From Aeromonas taiwanensis (GTDB lineage: Bacteria; Pseudomonadota; Gammaproteobacteria; Enterobacterales; Aeromonadaceae), in the NCBI RefSeq assembly GCF_000820165.1, contig NZ_CDDD01000056.1, forward strand, positions 105,160 to 169,159: DNA of 64,000 bases. The letters run 5' to 3'. Below are positions 45,036-56,447 of this stretch, in pieces; within the stretch, counting starts at the first letter, position 1, and each line of letters begins with the position of its first letter. The position numbers and the translations under genes are program-made. The notes beneath the pieces were generated by a model. That model ran no database searches. It was not told the origin of the DNA and saw nothing but the letters and a program-made list of their open reading frames with translations.

Positions 45036-45127
45036 GCATTCTGGCGCCGGTCACGGGGTGACAAGGGGGGCCGAATCGCCTCCCTCGGCACGCCGGTTCC
45101 GCGTTTAACACAATTTTATCAAGCATT

Positions 45128-45143
45128 GCGCAATCGTTTTTGT
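45128..45143 (+). promoter_or_regulatory. PurR-type operator before cvpA-purF
   Basis: GCGCAATCGTTTTTGT matches the PurR consensus ACGCAAACGTTTTCGT at 13 of 16 bases and lies 37 bases before cvpA, where the E. coli cvpA-purF PurR site acts. Confidence 0.7.
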
Positions 45144-45179
45144 TAGACTGCGCCGCAATTTCGCAGGACATCTTTTTCT

Positions 45180-45671
45180 ATGGTCTGGATTGATTACGCC
45201 ATCATGGGCATCGTTGGTTTTTCCGCCCTCATCAGCCTGGTGCGCGGCTTCCTCAAGGAAGCCATGTCACTCGTCACCTGGTTCGTCGCCTTCTTCATCG
45301 CCAGCCATTTCTATTCCGATCTCGCCGTCTATTTCACCTCCTTCTCCGACGCCATGGTGCGCAATGGTCTCGCCATCGCAGCCCTGTTCGTGGCGACCCT
45401 GATCCTCGGCAGCGTGGTTAACTACGTGGTGGGCCTGCTGGTGGAAAAGACGGGGCTGTCCGGTACCGATCGGGTGCTGGGGGTCTGCTTCGGTGCGATC
45501 CGCGGGGTGCTGATCGTCAGCGCCCTGCTGTTTTTCATGGATACCTTCACCAGCCTCTCCCAGAGCGACTGGTGGGCGGCATCCAGGCTGGTTCCCGAGT
45601 TCAAGCCGGTGATCCAGTGGTTCTTCGGGTTCATGATGAACTCGTCCAGTTTTCTTCAACAGGTACAGTGA
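45180..45671 (+). CDS. cvpA: CvpA family inner-membrane protein
   Basis: 163 residues with four predicted membrane helices (WIDYAIMGIVGFSALISLVRGF; LVTWFVAFFIA; GLAIAALFVATLILGSVVNYVVGLL; CFGAIRGVLIVSALLFFM). The name comes from colicin V production; the family is now linked to envelope/bile resistance, mechanism unknown. It is followed after 18 bases by purF, the classic cvpA-purF operon. Confidence 0.93.
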   Translation: MVWIDYAIMGIVGFSALISLVRGFLKEAMSLVTWFVAFFIASHFYSDLAVYFTSFSDAMVRNGLAIAALFVATLILGSVVNYVVGLLVEKTGLSGTDRVLGVCFGAIRGVLIVSALLFFMDTFTSLSQSDWWAASRLVPEFKPVIQWFFGFMMNSSSFLQQVQ

Positions 45672-45689
45672 CATCGAGGTAGCAAAGAC

Positions 45690-47210
<1,521 letters not shown>

Positions 47211-47236
47211 ACGTTTTCAGATTGTCATCGCGATGA

Positions 47237-47270
47237 AACAAGATGGGGGCCTCGGCCCCCATCTTGTGTT
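47237..47270. terminator. Bidirectional terminator between purF and ascB
   Basis: ACAAGATGGGGGC, CTCG loop, GCCCCCATCTTGT, a 13-bp stem; GTTTGTG on one side and TTTCATC on the other. Confidence 0.83.
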
Positions 47271-47315
47271 TGTGCACCCGGCGCAGTGCCTGGCGATAAC
47301 CCGGGCAAGGGGCGC

Positions 47316-48749
<1,434 letters not shown>

Positions 48750-48776
48750 TTACCTCTTGTCATGTCTGAAATGGGA

Positions 48777-50228
48777 TCACGCGCTGGCCTGTGCCCGGGC
48801 GCCCGCGAGGGCCTGGGAGGCGTCGGTCTGGCGCTCGGTGTTCTCTGCCGGTATGTCGTCGAAGCCCATCAGCAGGGTCAGGACGAAGGAGAGCACCACG
48901 GAGAGCGCCATCACACCGAACACCCAGGCGATGCTCATGGGGTTGGCCGGATCGAAGAACTGCACGCTGGTGAAGAGGCCGGGGGCCGCCATGGAGTGGC
49001 TGGCGAGACCCGCCATGCCGGCGACGGCGCCGCAGATGAAGCCGCTGATGAGGCTCGCGATGAGCGGGCGCTTGAGACGCAGGGCGACGCCGTAGAGGGC
49101 GGGCTCGGAGATCCCGGCCATGATGGCGGAGGCAGCGGCGGCCAGGGCGGTCTGGCGCAGCTCCGGGTTGCGGGTTTTCCAGGCGACCGCGAGGGAGGCA
49201 CCGCCGAGGGAGAGGTTGGCACCGATTTCGGAGGGCATCACCATGCCTTCCTTGCCGGTCTCGGCGATGGTCTGGATGATGGTCGGGGTGAAGACGCGGT
49301 GCATGCCGGTCATCACCAGCAGGGGCCAGAGCGCACCCATGATGGCCACCGACAGCCAGCCCAGGTAGTCGTGGACCGTGTAGACCAGGCCGGAGATGGC
49401 GGTCCCGATCCAGATGCCGACGGGGCCGATGAACAGGATGGCCAGCGGCGCGGCGATCAGCACGATCAGCATGGGTTTGAGGAAGTTCTTGGTCACCGCC
49501 GGGGTGATGCGATCAACCCAGCGCTCGATATAGGAAAGGCACCAGGTCATCACCAGGGCGGGGATGACGGTGTAGGTGTATTTGACTGCGGTCACCGGAA
49601 TGAACGCGAAGGTCACCTGCTCTCCCTGGGCGGCCCTGGCCATCAGATCGATGAAGCTCGGGTGCACCAGAACGCCGGCGATGGCGATGGCCAGCGACAT
49701 GTTGGTCTTGAACTTGATCGAGGCGGAAGCCGCCACCATCAGGGGCAGGAAGAAGAAGGCGCCGTCGCCGATGGCATTGAGGATGATGTAGTTGGGGGAG
49801 GTGGCCTCCACCAGACCGCTCATGCTCAGCACCATGGCCAGCAGCTTGAGCATGGAGCCGCCGATAATGGCCGGAATGAGCGGCGACATGGTGCCGATCA
49901 GGGCGTCGAGGATGGCGGCCCCGATGCGGCGCAAGCTGAACCCCGCGTTGCCTTGCACCGGCGCGGGCTGGATATCGGCCGGCAGCAGGGTGATGACCTC
50001 GCGATAGGCGTGGGAGACGGTGTTGCCGATGATCACCTGGCACTGGTTGTCGGCCTGTACCACGCCGAGCACCCCCGGGGTTGCCTTGAGCCCGGGGCCG
50101 TCGACCCGGGCCGGGTCTCTCAGCACGAAGCGCAGGCGCGTCATGCAGTGCGTGACGGCGACGACGTTGTCGGTACCACCGAGGGCGGTGATGACAGTAC
50201 TGGCCAGAGCCGCATAGTTCTTTGACAT
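48777..50228 (-). CDS. ascF: PTS beta-glucoside-specific EIIBC component
   Basis: 483 residues from the ATG at 50228. EIIB (1-85) has the phospho-Cys in VAVTHCMTRLRF. EIIC (about 105-460) has ten or so membrane segments with the GITEP-like GISEPALYGV motif. There is no EIIA domain, so it should use the general EIIA-Glc (Crr). It imports and phosphorylates beta-glucosides such as arbutin, salicin or cellobiose; the exact sugar cannot be read from sequence. Upstream frame extension (56 codons) runs through the operator and is not coding. Confidence 0.92.
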   Translation of the reverse strand: MSKNYAALASTVITALGGTDNVVAVTHCMTRLRFVLRDPARVDGPGLKATPGVLGVVQADNQCQVIIGNTVSHAYREVITLLPADIQPAPVQGNAGFSLRRIGAAILDALIGTMSPLIPAIIGGSMLKLLAMVLSMSGLVEATSPNYIILNAIGDGAFFFLPLMVAASASIKFKTNMSLAIAIAGVLVHPSFIDLMARAAQGEQVTFAFIPVTAVKYTYTVIPALVMTWCLSYIERWVDRITPAVTKNFLKPMLIVLIAAPLAILFIGPVGIWIGTAISGLVYTVHDYLGWLSVAIMGALWPLLVMTGMHRVFTPTIIQTIAETGKEGMVMPSEIGANLSLGGASLAVAWKTRNPELRQTALAAAASAIMAGISEPALYGVALRLKRPLIASLISGFICGAVAGMAGLASHSMAAPGLFTSVQFFDPANPMSIAWVFGVMALSVVLSFVLTLLMGFDDIPAENTERQTDASQALAGARAQASA

Positions 50229-50306
50229 CGAGGTTGATCCTTTTACCAAGTGGGTCCTGCTTCTGTTCACCACAGCTGATGGTGAGAGAAGGGGGATGAA
50301 ACTGCA

Positions 50307-50324
50307 TGTGGAACCGGTTTCACA
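50307..50324. promoter_or_regulatory. AscG-type operator between ascF and ascG
   Basis: TGTGGAACCGGTTTCACA, an 18-bp palindrome with one mismatch; its core differs by one base from the AscG site TGAAACCGGTTTCA. It lies 80 bases upstream of ascF and 159 of ascG. Confidence 0.8.
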
Positions 50325-50482
50325 TAGAGTGCGAGCTTTGCGTTGGCGACACAAGTCCCCGGGGCCGACATTGTGCAGATCCGTGAATGGGATCACTGAA
50401 GGGGGGCTGCATCGCCATTCTTGCTACGACAAGCGGGGGAGGGTGCAGTACACTGCGGCCCGTCGAATAAAGGGGGGAACAT

Positions 50483-51493
50483 ATGACGACGATGCTGGAG
50501 GTGGCAAAGCGGGCAGGGGTGTCAAAGGCGACGGTCTCCCGCGTGCTGTCGGGCAATGGATACACCAGCCAGGAGACCCGGGATCGGGTGTTCCAGGCCA
50601 TCCAGGAGAGCGGCTATCGCCCCAACCTGCTGGCCAGGCAGCTGGCGACCCGGCACAACCAGACTCTGGGGCTGGTGGTGACCAACACCCTCTATCACGG
50701 CGGCTACTTCGGCGAGCTGCTCTCCCACGCCGCGCGGATGACGGAGGCGCGGGGACGCCAGCTGATCCTGGCGGACGGCAAGCACAGCGCCGACGAGGAG
50801 CGCCAGGCCATCCAGTACCTGCTCGATTCACGCTGCGACGGCATCATCATCTATCCGCGTTTTCTCAGTGTCGAGGAGATGGACGAGATCATCGAGCAGT
50901 ATGACCAGCCCATCATGGTGCTCAACCGGCGCTTGCCCCGTCACCCTGCCCACTGCGTCTATGCGGATCAGCAGGGGGCGGCCGAGGCCGTGGTGGACAG
51001 CCTGGTGGCGATGGGGCACAGGGAGATCGCCTTCATCACCGGGGCGGCGGAGTCCCCCACCGGCATCGAGCGCCTGGCCGGTTATCGCCAGGCCCTGCAG
51101 CGCCACGGCATTCCCCCTTGCGAGGAGCGGATCGTCGCCGGACGCTGGACCCCCGCCTGCGGCGCTCAGGGGGTATCGACCCTGCTGGCGCGGGGCGTGC
51201 GCTTCAGCGCCCTGGTGGCCAGCAACGACGACATGGCCATCGGTGCCATCAAGCAGTTGCACCAGCAGGGCATAGGGGTGCCGGAGACGATCTCCGTCAT
51301 CGGGTTCGATGACATCGCCGTGGCTCCCTACACCATTCCCTCCCTCTCCAGCGTCAAGATGCCGGTGACCGAGATGATCAAGGAGACCATAGGACGACTC
51401 ATCGCCATGCTGGAGGAGGCAAGGCCCGTGGCCGGCGTGCCCTTCGCCGGGGAGCTGGTGCGACGGGACTCCCTGCGGGAGCGGAATGCCTGA
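50483..51493 (+). CDS. ascG: LacI-family repressor AscG
   Basis: 336 residues. N-terminal LacI helix-turn-helix and hinge (MLEVAKRAGVSKATVSRVLSG, NLLARQLATRHNQTLG), then a periplasmic-binding-protein-like effector domain (GLVVTNTLYHGGYFGELL, HREIAFITG, ASNDDMAIGAI, VIGFDDIAVAPY). It should repress ascFB until a beta-glucoside is present. GGGGGAA precedes the ATG. Divergent from ascF, as in E. coli. Confidence 0.92.
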   Translation: MTTMLEVAKRAGVSKATVSRVLSGNGYTSQETRDRVFQAIQESGYRPNLLARQLATRHNQTLGLVVTNTLYHGGYFGELLSHAARMTEARGRQLILADGKHSADEERQAIQYLLDSRCDGIIIYPRFLSVEEMDEIIEQYDQPIMVLNRRLPRHPAHCVYADQQGAAEAVVDSLVAMGHREIAFITGAAESPTGIERLAGYRQALQRHGIPPCEERIVAGRWTPACGAQGVSTLLARGVRFSALVASNDDMAIGAIKQLHQQGIGVPETISVIGFDDIAVAPYTIPSLSSVKMPVTEMIKETIGRLIAMLEEARPVAGVPFAGELVRRDSLRERNA

Positions 51494-51596
51494 TCGGCAA
51501 TTGCACCGGGGAGGTGGGCAGGCTTTGCGGGATCCGTTAGCATAGGCGCCCCCGGCGCTCCGGCGCCGCGTGTTGTATCAACAGATGAGAGTTCAG

Positions 51597-52355
51597 ATGG
51601 ATGACCTGCTAGCCCCCGTTCGCCAGTTCCTGCATTGTGAGACCCCGGATGAGTGGGTGGAAATGGCGCGGGATCCCGCCCAATTGCCGACCCTGCTCAT
51701 CGATCACGCCAACTGCGAGAACAAGGCGGCCCTGACGGCCCACAGCCTGGTGCGCCGCTACTGCCTGCCCAAGGAGAAGCGCCACCTGCTGCCCAAGCTC
51801 GAATTTTACCGTGAGCTGGACGCCATCCCCGAGAAGGCGGAGATCCTCGGCAAGCGGACCATGGGCGAGTCGGAGCGCAGCGTGTTTGCGGAGCTGGAGC
51901 GCAACCCCCTGCTGTTTCCCATGGTGCGCCTCATCCAGGAGGAGCTGCACCACTTCGAGCAGGTGCTGGAGATCATGGCCGCGCGCGGCATCCCCTACGG
52001 GCCCGTCACGGCCTCCCGCTATGCCCGCAGCCTGCTGACCCACGTGCGTACCTACGAGCCGGCGGCCGTGGTGGACAAGATGATCATCGGCGCCTACATA
52101 GAGGCGCGATCCTGCGAGCGCTTCGCGAAGATCGCCCCCCACCTGGACGAGGAGTTGGGCCGTTTCTACGTCTCCCTGCTGCGCTCGGAGGCGCGCCACT
52201 ACCAGGACTATCTGGCCCTGGCAGAGGAGTTCGCACAGGAGGACATCAGCGAGCGCATCGCCTTCTTCGGGCGCCTGGAGGCGGAACTCATCCGTTCGCC
52301 AGACTCGCAGTTCAGGTTCCATAGCGGACTGCCTGTCAGATCTGACAGTTGTTGA
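51597..52355 (+). CDS. miaE: tRNA-(ms2io6A) hydroxylase MiaE
   Basis: Non-heme di-iron monooxygenase that hydroxylates ms2i6A at tRNA position 37. 252 residues from the ATG at 51597 (MDDLLAPVRQFLHC); in-frame ATG 51585 and TTG 51570 are less like homologues. Ferritin-like helices carry the ligands in DHANCENKAA, IQEELHHFEQV, GAYIEARSCERF and RSEARHYQDYL. The C-terminal FRFHSGLP is conserved. Monocistronic with its own terminator; the substrate-making genes miaA and miaB are elsewhere. Confidence 0.93.
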   Translation: MDDLLAPVRQFLHCETPDEWVEMARDPAQLPTLLIDHANCENKAALTAHSLVRRYCLPKEKRHLLPKLEFYRELDAIPEKAEILGKRTMGESERSVFAELERNPLLFPMVRLIQEELHHFEQVLEIMAARGIPYGPVTASRYARSLLTHVRTYEPAAVVDKMIIGAYIEARSCERFAKIAPHLDEELGRFYVSLLRSEARHYQDYLALAEEFAQEDISERIAFFGRLEAELIRSPDSQFRFHSGLPVRSDSC

Positions 52356-52424
52356 GGTAGTGGGGGCTGCCTACCATTGCCCTGTTCCTACTACGAGCGA
52401 CGCAATCACTTTTGAGCGCAATCC

Positions 52425-52459
52425 CCCGGCGACTGATGCCACATCAGGCCGGGTTTTTT
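52425..52459 (+). terminator. Intrinsic terminator after miaE
   Basis: CCCGGC-GA-CTGATG stem closing with CATCAG-GCCGGG, then TTTTTTAT. The two stems are separated by a GA bulge. Confidence 0.85.
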
Positions 52460-52494
52460 ATGTCTGCGAGAAGGGGGAGAGGGGGCCGCCGGGA

Positions 52495-53280
52495 TCAGCG
52501 GCGGTATTCGTTGTTGTAGTTCTGGATGAGACGGCGGGTCACCTCGTGCTGGGGATCGGCGAAGACCCGCAGGGTCTTGCCGCGCTCCACCACCCGGCCC
52601 TCGTGCATCACCAGCACCTCGTCGCTGATGTGGCTGACGATGCCCAGATCGTTGGCCACCAGCACGTAGCTGAGCCCCATGGTCTCCTGCATCTCCAGCA
52701 GCAGATTGATGATCTGGGAGCGCACCGAGATGTCCAGGGTCGAGAGGGCCTCGTCGGCCACCACTATCTTGGGGTTGAGGATGAGCGCCCGCGCCAGCCC
52801 CACCCGCTGCTGCTGGCCGGCGGAGAGCATCTGGGGGTAGAAGAGCGCGTGATCCGCCAGCATGCCCACCATGCGCAGGGTCTGGATCACCTTCTCCCGG
52901 CGCTCCTCCTCGGTCATCTCGGTGTTGAGCCGCAGCGGGGTTTCCAGGATCTGGCCGACCCGGATCTTGCGGTTCAGGGACGTATTTGGGTCCTGGAAGA
53001 TCATCCGCAGCAGCTTGCAGCGGGTTTGATAGTCACCGTGGACCATGGGCTGCCCCTCGATGGCGATCTCGCCGCCGCTCGGCTCTATCATGCCGGCCAG
53101 GATACGCGCTAGGGTGCTCTTGCCCGAGCCCGCCTCCCCGACGATGGCCAGGGTCTGACCCACCCCGAGATCGAACGACAGCGGCTTGATGGCCTCCACG
53201 GCGCGGCGTCGGAACAGGCCGGTACGGTTCTGGTAGGTCTTGCACAGGCCCCTGACCTGCAACAGGGAAGGTTCGGTCAC
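52495..53280 (-). CDS. sapF: Peptide ABC transporter ATP-binding protein SapF
   Basis: 261 residues, OppF-like. Walker A GEAGSGKST, signature LSAGQQQRVGLARALI, Walker B IVVADEALSTLD. The signature Ser-Ala (LSAGQ) replaces the common LSGGQ, as in SapF proteins. The GTG start at 53280 has AAGGAG 9 bases upstream. Last gene of sapABCDF, 82 bases after sapD. The Sap system is tied to antimicrobial-peptide resistance and potassium uptake in pathogens; in E. coli it exports putrescine. Confidence 0.93.
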   Translation of the reverse strand: MTEPSLLQVRGLCKTYQNRTGLFRRRAVEAIKPLSFDLGVGQTLAIVGEAGSGKSTLARILAGMIEPSGGEIAIEGQPMVHGDYQTRCKLLRMIFQDPNTSLNRKIRVGQILETPLRLNTEMTEEERREKVIQTLRMVGMLADHALFYPQMLSAGQQQRVGLARALILNPKIVVADEALSTLDISVRSQIINLLLEMQETMGLSYVLVANDLGIVSHISDEVLVMHEGRVVERGKTLRVFADPQHEVTRRLIQNYNNEYRR

Positions 53281-53362
53281 GACGTGGTCTCCTTGCGTGT
53301 GGTCGCCGGGAAAAGGGGCTGGCAGGGCGGGCAGGTGCCCCGGGTCATGGTCTGGTGCCGGT

Positions 53363-54361
53363 TCATTTCTTCGGGTCTTCCATGTTGAGCGGGAAGTGGC
53401 AACTGAACTGGTGCCCCTTGACCTTGCTCATCAGCGGCGTCTGCACGCACTGCTTCTGGGCGTAGGGGCAGCGTGGGCCGAGGCGGCAGCCGATGGGCAG
53501 ATGCTGCAGCGGCGGGATGACGCCGGGCAGGGTCTCGAGCCGGGACTTGTGGCGCACCAGCTTGTCAAAGTCCGGGATGGACTTGAGCAGGGCATCCGTA
53601 TAGGGGTGGTGGGGGGATTCGAGGATCTGGTCCCGGGTGCCCACCTCCACCATCTGGCCGCAATACATGATGTTGAGGGTGTCGGTCAGGTTCGCGATGG
53701 CGGCGATGTCGTTGCTGATGATGAGGATGGTGGTGTTGCCCAGCTTGTTCATCTTGTCCAGCAGCCGCAGGATCTGGGAGTGGGTGGTGGACTCCATGGC
53801 GCTGGTGGGCTCGTCCGCCACCAGCAGGCGCGGCTGGTTGGCAATGGCCATGGCGATCATCACCTTCTGGCACATGCCGTCCGACAGCTCGTGGGGATAG
53901 GCCCGCATCACCTTGCGGTGATCCTTGACCCCCACCCGGTGCAGCAGGGCGATGGCCCGCTTCTTGCGCCACTGGAATCGCTGCCAGAACTTGCCGGCGA
54001 AGGCGCTGGTGGGAATGGCCTCTTCGAGCTGGGTGCCGATCTCCTCGGAGGGGTCGAGACAGCTGATGGGGTCCTGGAAGATCATGGCGATCTCCCGGCC
54101 CATGATGCGGCGTCGCTCCTTGGGGGCCATGGTCAGCAGATCCATGTCGTTGAAGCGCATCCGGTCGGCGCGCACCGTCCAGTTGTCCTTCTGGATGCCG
54201 ACGATCACCTTGGCGACCAGGCTCTTGCCCGAGCCCGATTCCCCCACCAGGCCGCGGATCTCCCCCTCGTTCAGGGTCAGGCTGACCCTGTCCACCGCCT
54301 TGACCTTGCCCTGGGGCGTGTCGATTTCGATGGTGAGGTTGCGTATGTCGAGTAACGGCAT
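53363..54361 (-). CDS. sapD: Peptide ABC transporter ATP-binding protein SapD
   Basis: 332 residues, OppD-like. Walker [10 protein letters not shown], signature [15 protein letters not shown] (DGMCQK variant typical of SapD), Walker [13 protein letters not shown]. The C-terminal oligopeptide-ATPase extension has the Cys cluster [15 protein letters not shown], which may bind an Fe-S cluster. GAGGAGCG precedes the ATG. In E. coli SapD also supports Trk potassium uptake. Confidence 0.94.
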   Translation of the reverse strand: MPLLDIRNLTIEIDTPQGKVKAVDRVSLTLNEGEIRGLVGESGSGKSLVAKVIVGIQKDNWTVRADRMRFNDMDLLTMAPKERRRIMGREIAMIFQDPISCLDPSEEIGTQLEEAIPTSAFAGKFWQRFQWRKKRAIALLHRVGVKDHRKVMRAYPHELSDGMCQKVMIAMAIANQPRLLVADEPTSAMESTTHSQILRLLDKMNKLGNTTILIISNDIAAIANLTDTLNIMYCGQMVEVGTRDQILESPHHPYTDALLKSIPDFDKLVRHKSRLETLPGVIPPLQHLPIGCRLGPRCPYAQKQCVQTPLMSKVKGHQFSCHFPLNMEDPKK

Positions 54362-54440
54362 CAGTGGCGCTCCTCATGGTGGCTCAGGGGAGGGCGGCGC
54401 GCGCCCTGATGGATATGGCCGGCATTGAGCAGGGGCATCA

Positions 54441-55334
54441 TCAATCATTCCCCTCTTTGAGCGCTTCGCGAATGCCTTCACCCACCAGGTTGGTGACCAG
54501 CACGCTGAACAGGATGGCCATGCCCGGCAGGGTCACGGTCCAGGGTGCCAGGTAGATGAGATCGCTCGAATCCGCCAGCATGGCGCCCCACTCCGGCTGG
54601 GGGGACTGGGCTCCGAGGCCGAGAAAACCCACCGCCGAGATGTCCAGGATGGCCGCCGAGAGGGTACGGGTGGTCTGGGTCACCAGGGTCTCGACGATGT
54701 TCGGCAATATGGCCAGGCGCATGATCCGCAAGGGCGGTGAGCCGTCGAGGCGGCTCGCGATGATGTACTCCTTCTGCATCTCGGCGTGGACCGCGTTGTA
54801 GGTCGCCCGGATGAAGGGGGGGATCAGCGCCAGCGTGATGGCGATCAGGGTGTTGAAGAGGCCGGGCCCCAGGATGGCCACGACGATGATGGCCAGCAGC
54901 AAAGAGGGGATGGAGAGCAGGGTATCGAGCAGGTGATGGAGCACGCTCGATTTCACCCCCTTGCTCATGCCACCCAGGATGCCGATGGCCGAGCCGACGA
55001 CGAGGGCGATGACCACCACCACCAGGGCGTTGCCGAAGGTGAGGCGGGCGCCCGCGACGAGGCGGGAGAGGATGTCGCGCCCCAGATCGTCGGTGCCGAG
55101 GAAGTAGTCGATGTTGCCGATGCTGGCCCAGGAGGGGGCGAGCAGCAGGTGGTCGCTGTGCTGATCGTCGATGCCGTAGGGGATCACCAGGGGGCCGATG
55201 AGGGTGATCAGCAGCAGCAGGCCGAAGCACCAGAGCCCGGCCATGGCCAGCGGATTTCGCCGGTAGGAGGCCCAGGTCTGCTCCAGGGGAGAGAGGATCC
55301 GCAGCTCCGGATAGATGTTCGATTTATCGTGCAT
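54441..55334 (-). CDS. sapC: Peptide ABC transporter permease SapC
   Basis: 297 residues from ATG 55334 (MHDKSNIYPE). OppC/DppC-type inner-membrane permease with about six helices. The N-terminal segment SPLEQTWASYRRNPLAMAGL, LGTDDLGRDILSRLVAGAR and the EAA loop QKEYIIASRLDGSPPLRIM are present. Twelve upstream in-frame codons lack homology. Between sapB (86-base gap) and sapD. Confidence 0.93.
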   Translation of the reverse strand: MHDKSNIYPELRILSPLEQTWASYRRNPLAMAGLWCFGLLLLITLIGPLVIPYGIDDQHSDHLLLAPSWASIGNIDYFLGTDDLGRDILSRLVAGARLTFGNALVVVVIALVVGSAIGILGGMSKGVKSSVLHHLLDTLLSIPSLLLAIIVVAILGPGLFNTLIAITLALIPPFIRATYNAVHAEMQKEYIIASRLDGSPPLRIMRLAILPNIVETLVTQTTRTLSAAILDISAVGFLGLGAQSPQPEWGAMLADSSDLIYLAPWTVTLPGMAILFSVLVTNLVGEGIREALKEGND

Positions 55335-55420
55335 GATGCAGGTTCCCGCCCTGATTGCGAGGGTCGTCAACAGGGTGTTGCATGGCGTACGTTACCCCGC
55401 GAAGGGCCTGGGGCGCGCGG

Positions 55421-56380
55421 TCAGTCTTGTCGTGCATAGAGTTCCTTGCGCCTTGCCGGGTACATGATGGTGGTCAGCAGCTCGGTGCTGACGCTGATGA
55501 AGATGACGAAGCTGGCCACCACCAGGGAGGCACCGCGGATGGCGGCGTAGTCCTGCAGCGCGATGCTGCTCACCAGCCAGCGGCCGATGCCGGGCCAGTC
55601 GAACACCACCTCGGTGATCATGGCGGAGGTGAGCACGCTGCCCAGTTGCAGCCCGAGGAGGGGCAGCACGGGGGGCAGGGCGTTCTTGAGGCCGTGGCGC
55701 CAGACGATCTGGCGGCGGGAGAGGCCGCGGCTGGCCGCCGCCTTGATGTAGTTCTGCTTCATCACGTCGATGAGGGAGCTGCGCACGTGGCGGATCACCT
55801 CGGTGGTGGGCACCACGGCCAGCACCAGGGAGGGCAGCACCAGGTGGCGCAGGGCATCGTGCAGTGCCTCTTCCCGCCAGGGCTCCTGGCTCATCAGCAC
55901 GTCGACGATGGCGACCCCGGTGATGGAGGGGACGTCGTAGAGCAGGCTGATCTGGCCGGAGGAGGGCAGCCAGCCGAGATCCAGGGAGAAGAACATCACC
56001 ATCAGGAGCGCCAGCCAGAAGACGGGCACGGCGTAGCCGAGGAGGCCGGCGGCCATGATGGAGAGATCCAGGCTGCGGCCCTGGTAGAGGGCGGCCAGGG
56101 TGCCGAGGGGGATCCCCACCAGCAGCGAAATGGCGAAGGCCGCGAGACAGAGCGCCAGGGTTGCCGGGAAGTAGCGGCGGATCTCGTCCAGCACGGGCTG
56201 GCCGGAGACGCTGGAGAGGCCGAAGTCCCCCGCGAAGATCCGCTGCAGAAAGTCAGGGTAGCCGTGCCAGAAGTCCAGCACCTGGGTGATGAGGCGAAAC
56301 TCCAGCAGGTAGGCCCCCAGGGTCAGCACCAGCAGGGTGATGACCAGCAGGGTGATGCGGCGCAGGATATAGAAGAACAT
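55421..56380 (-). CDS. sapB: Peptide ABC transporter permease SapB
   Basis: 319 residues, OppB/DppB type. N-terminal helix FFYILRRITLLVITLLVLTLGAY, periplasmic loop, then GIPLGTLAALYQGR, the EAA loop KQNYIKAAASRGLSRRQIVWRHG, and VVFDWPGIGRWL near the C-terminus, all family hallmarks. Pairs with SapC in the membrane. 67 bases after sapA. Confidence 0.93.
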   Translation of the reverse strand: MFFYILRRITLLVITLLVLTLGAYLLEFRLITQVLDFWHGYPDFLQRIFAGDFGLSSVSGQPVLDEIRRYFPATLALCLAAFAISLLVGIPLGTLAALYQGRSLDLSIMAAGLLGYAVPVFWLALLMVMFFSLDLGWLPSSGQISLLYDVPSITGVAIVDVLMSQEPWREEALHDALRHLVLPSLVLAVVPTTEVIRHVRSSLIDVMKQNYIKAAASRGLSRRQIVWRHGLKNALPPVLPLLGLQLGSVLTSAMITEVVFDWPGIGRWLVSSIALQDYAAIRGASLVVASFVIFISVSTELLTTIMYPARRKELYARQD

Positions 56381-56447
56381 GCTTATGCCTCCAGGTGCGG
56401 CCGTGCCGCCGGGCGAGCGCCGCCGATGGGATGGATATCCGACATGT

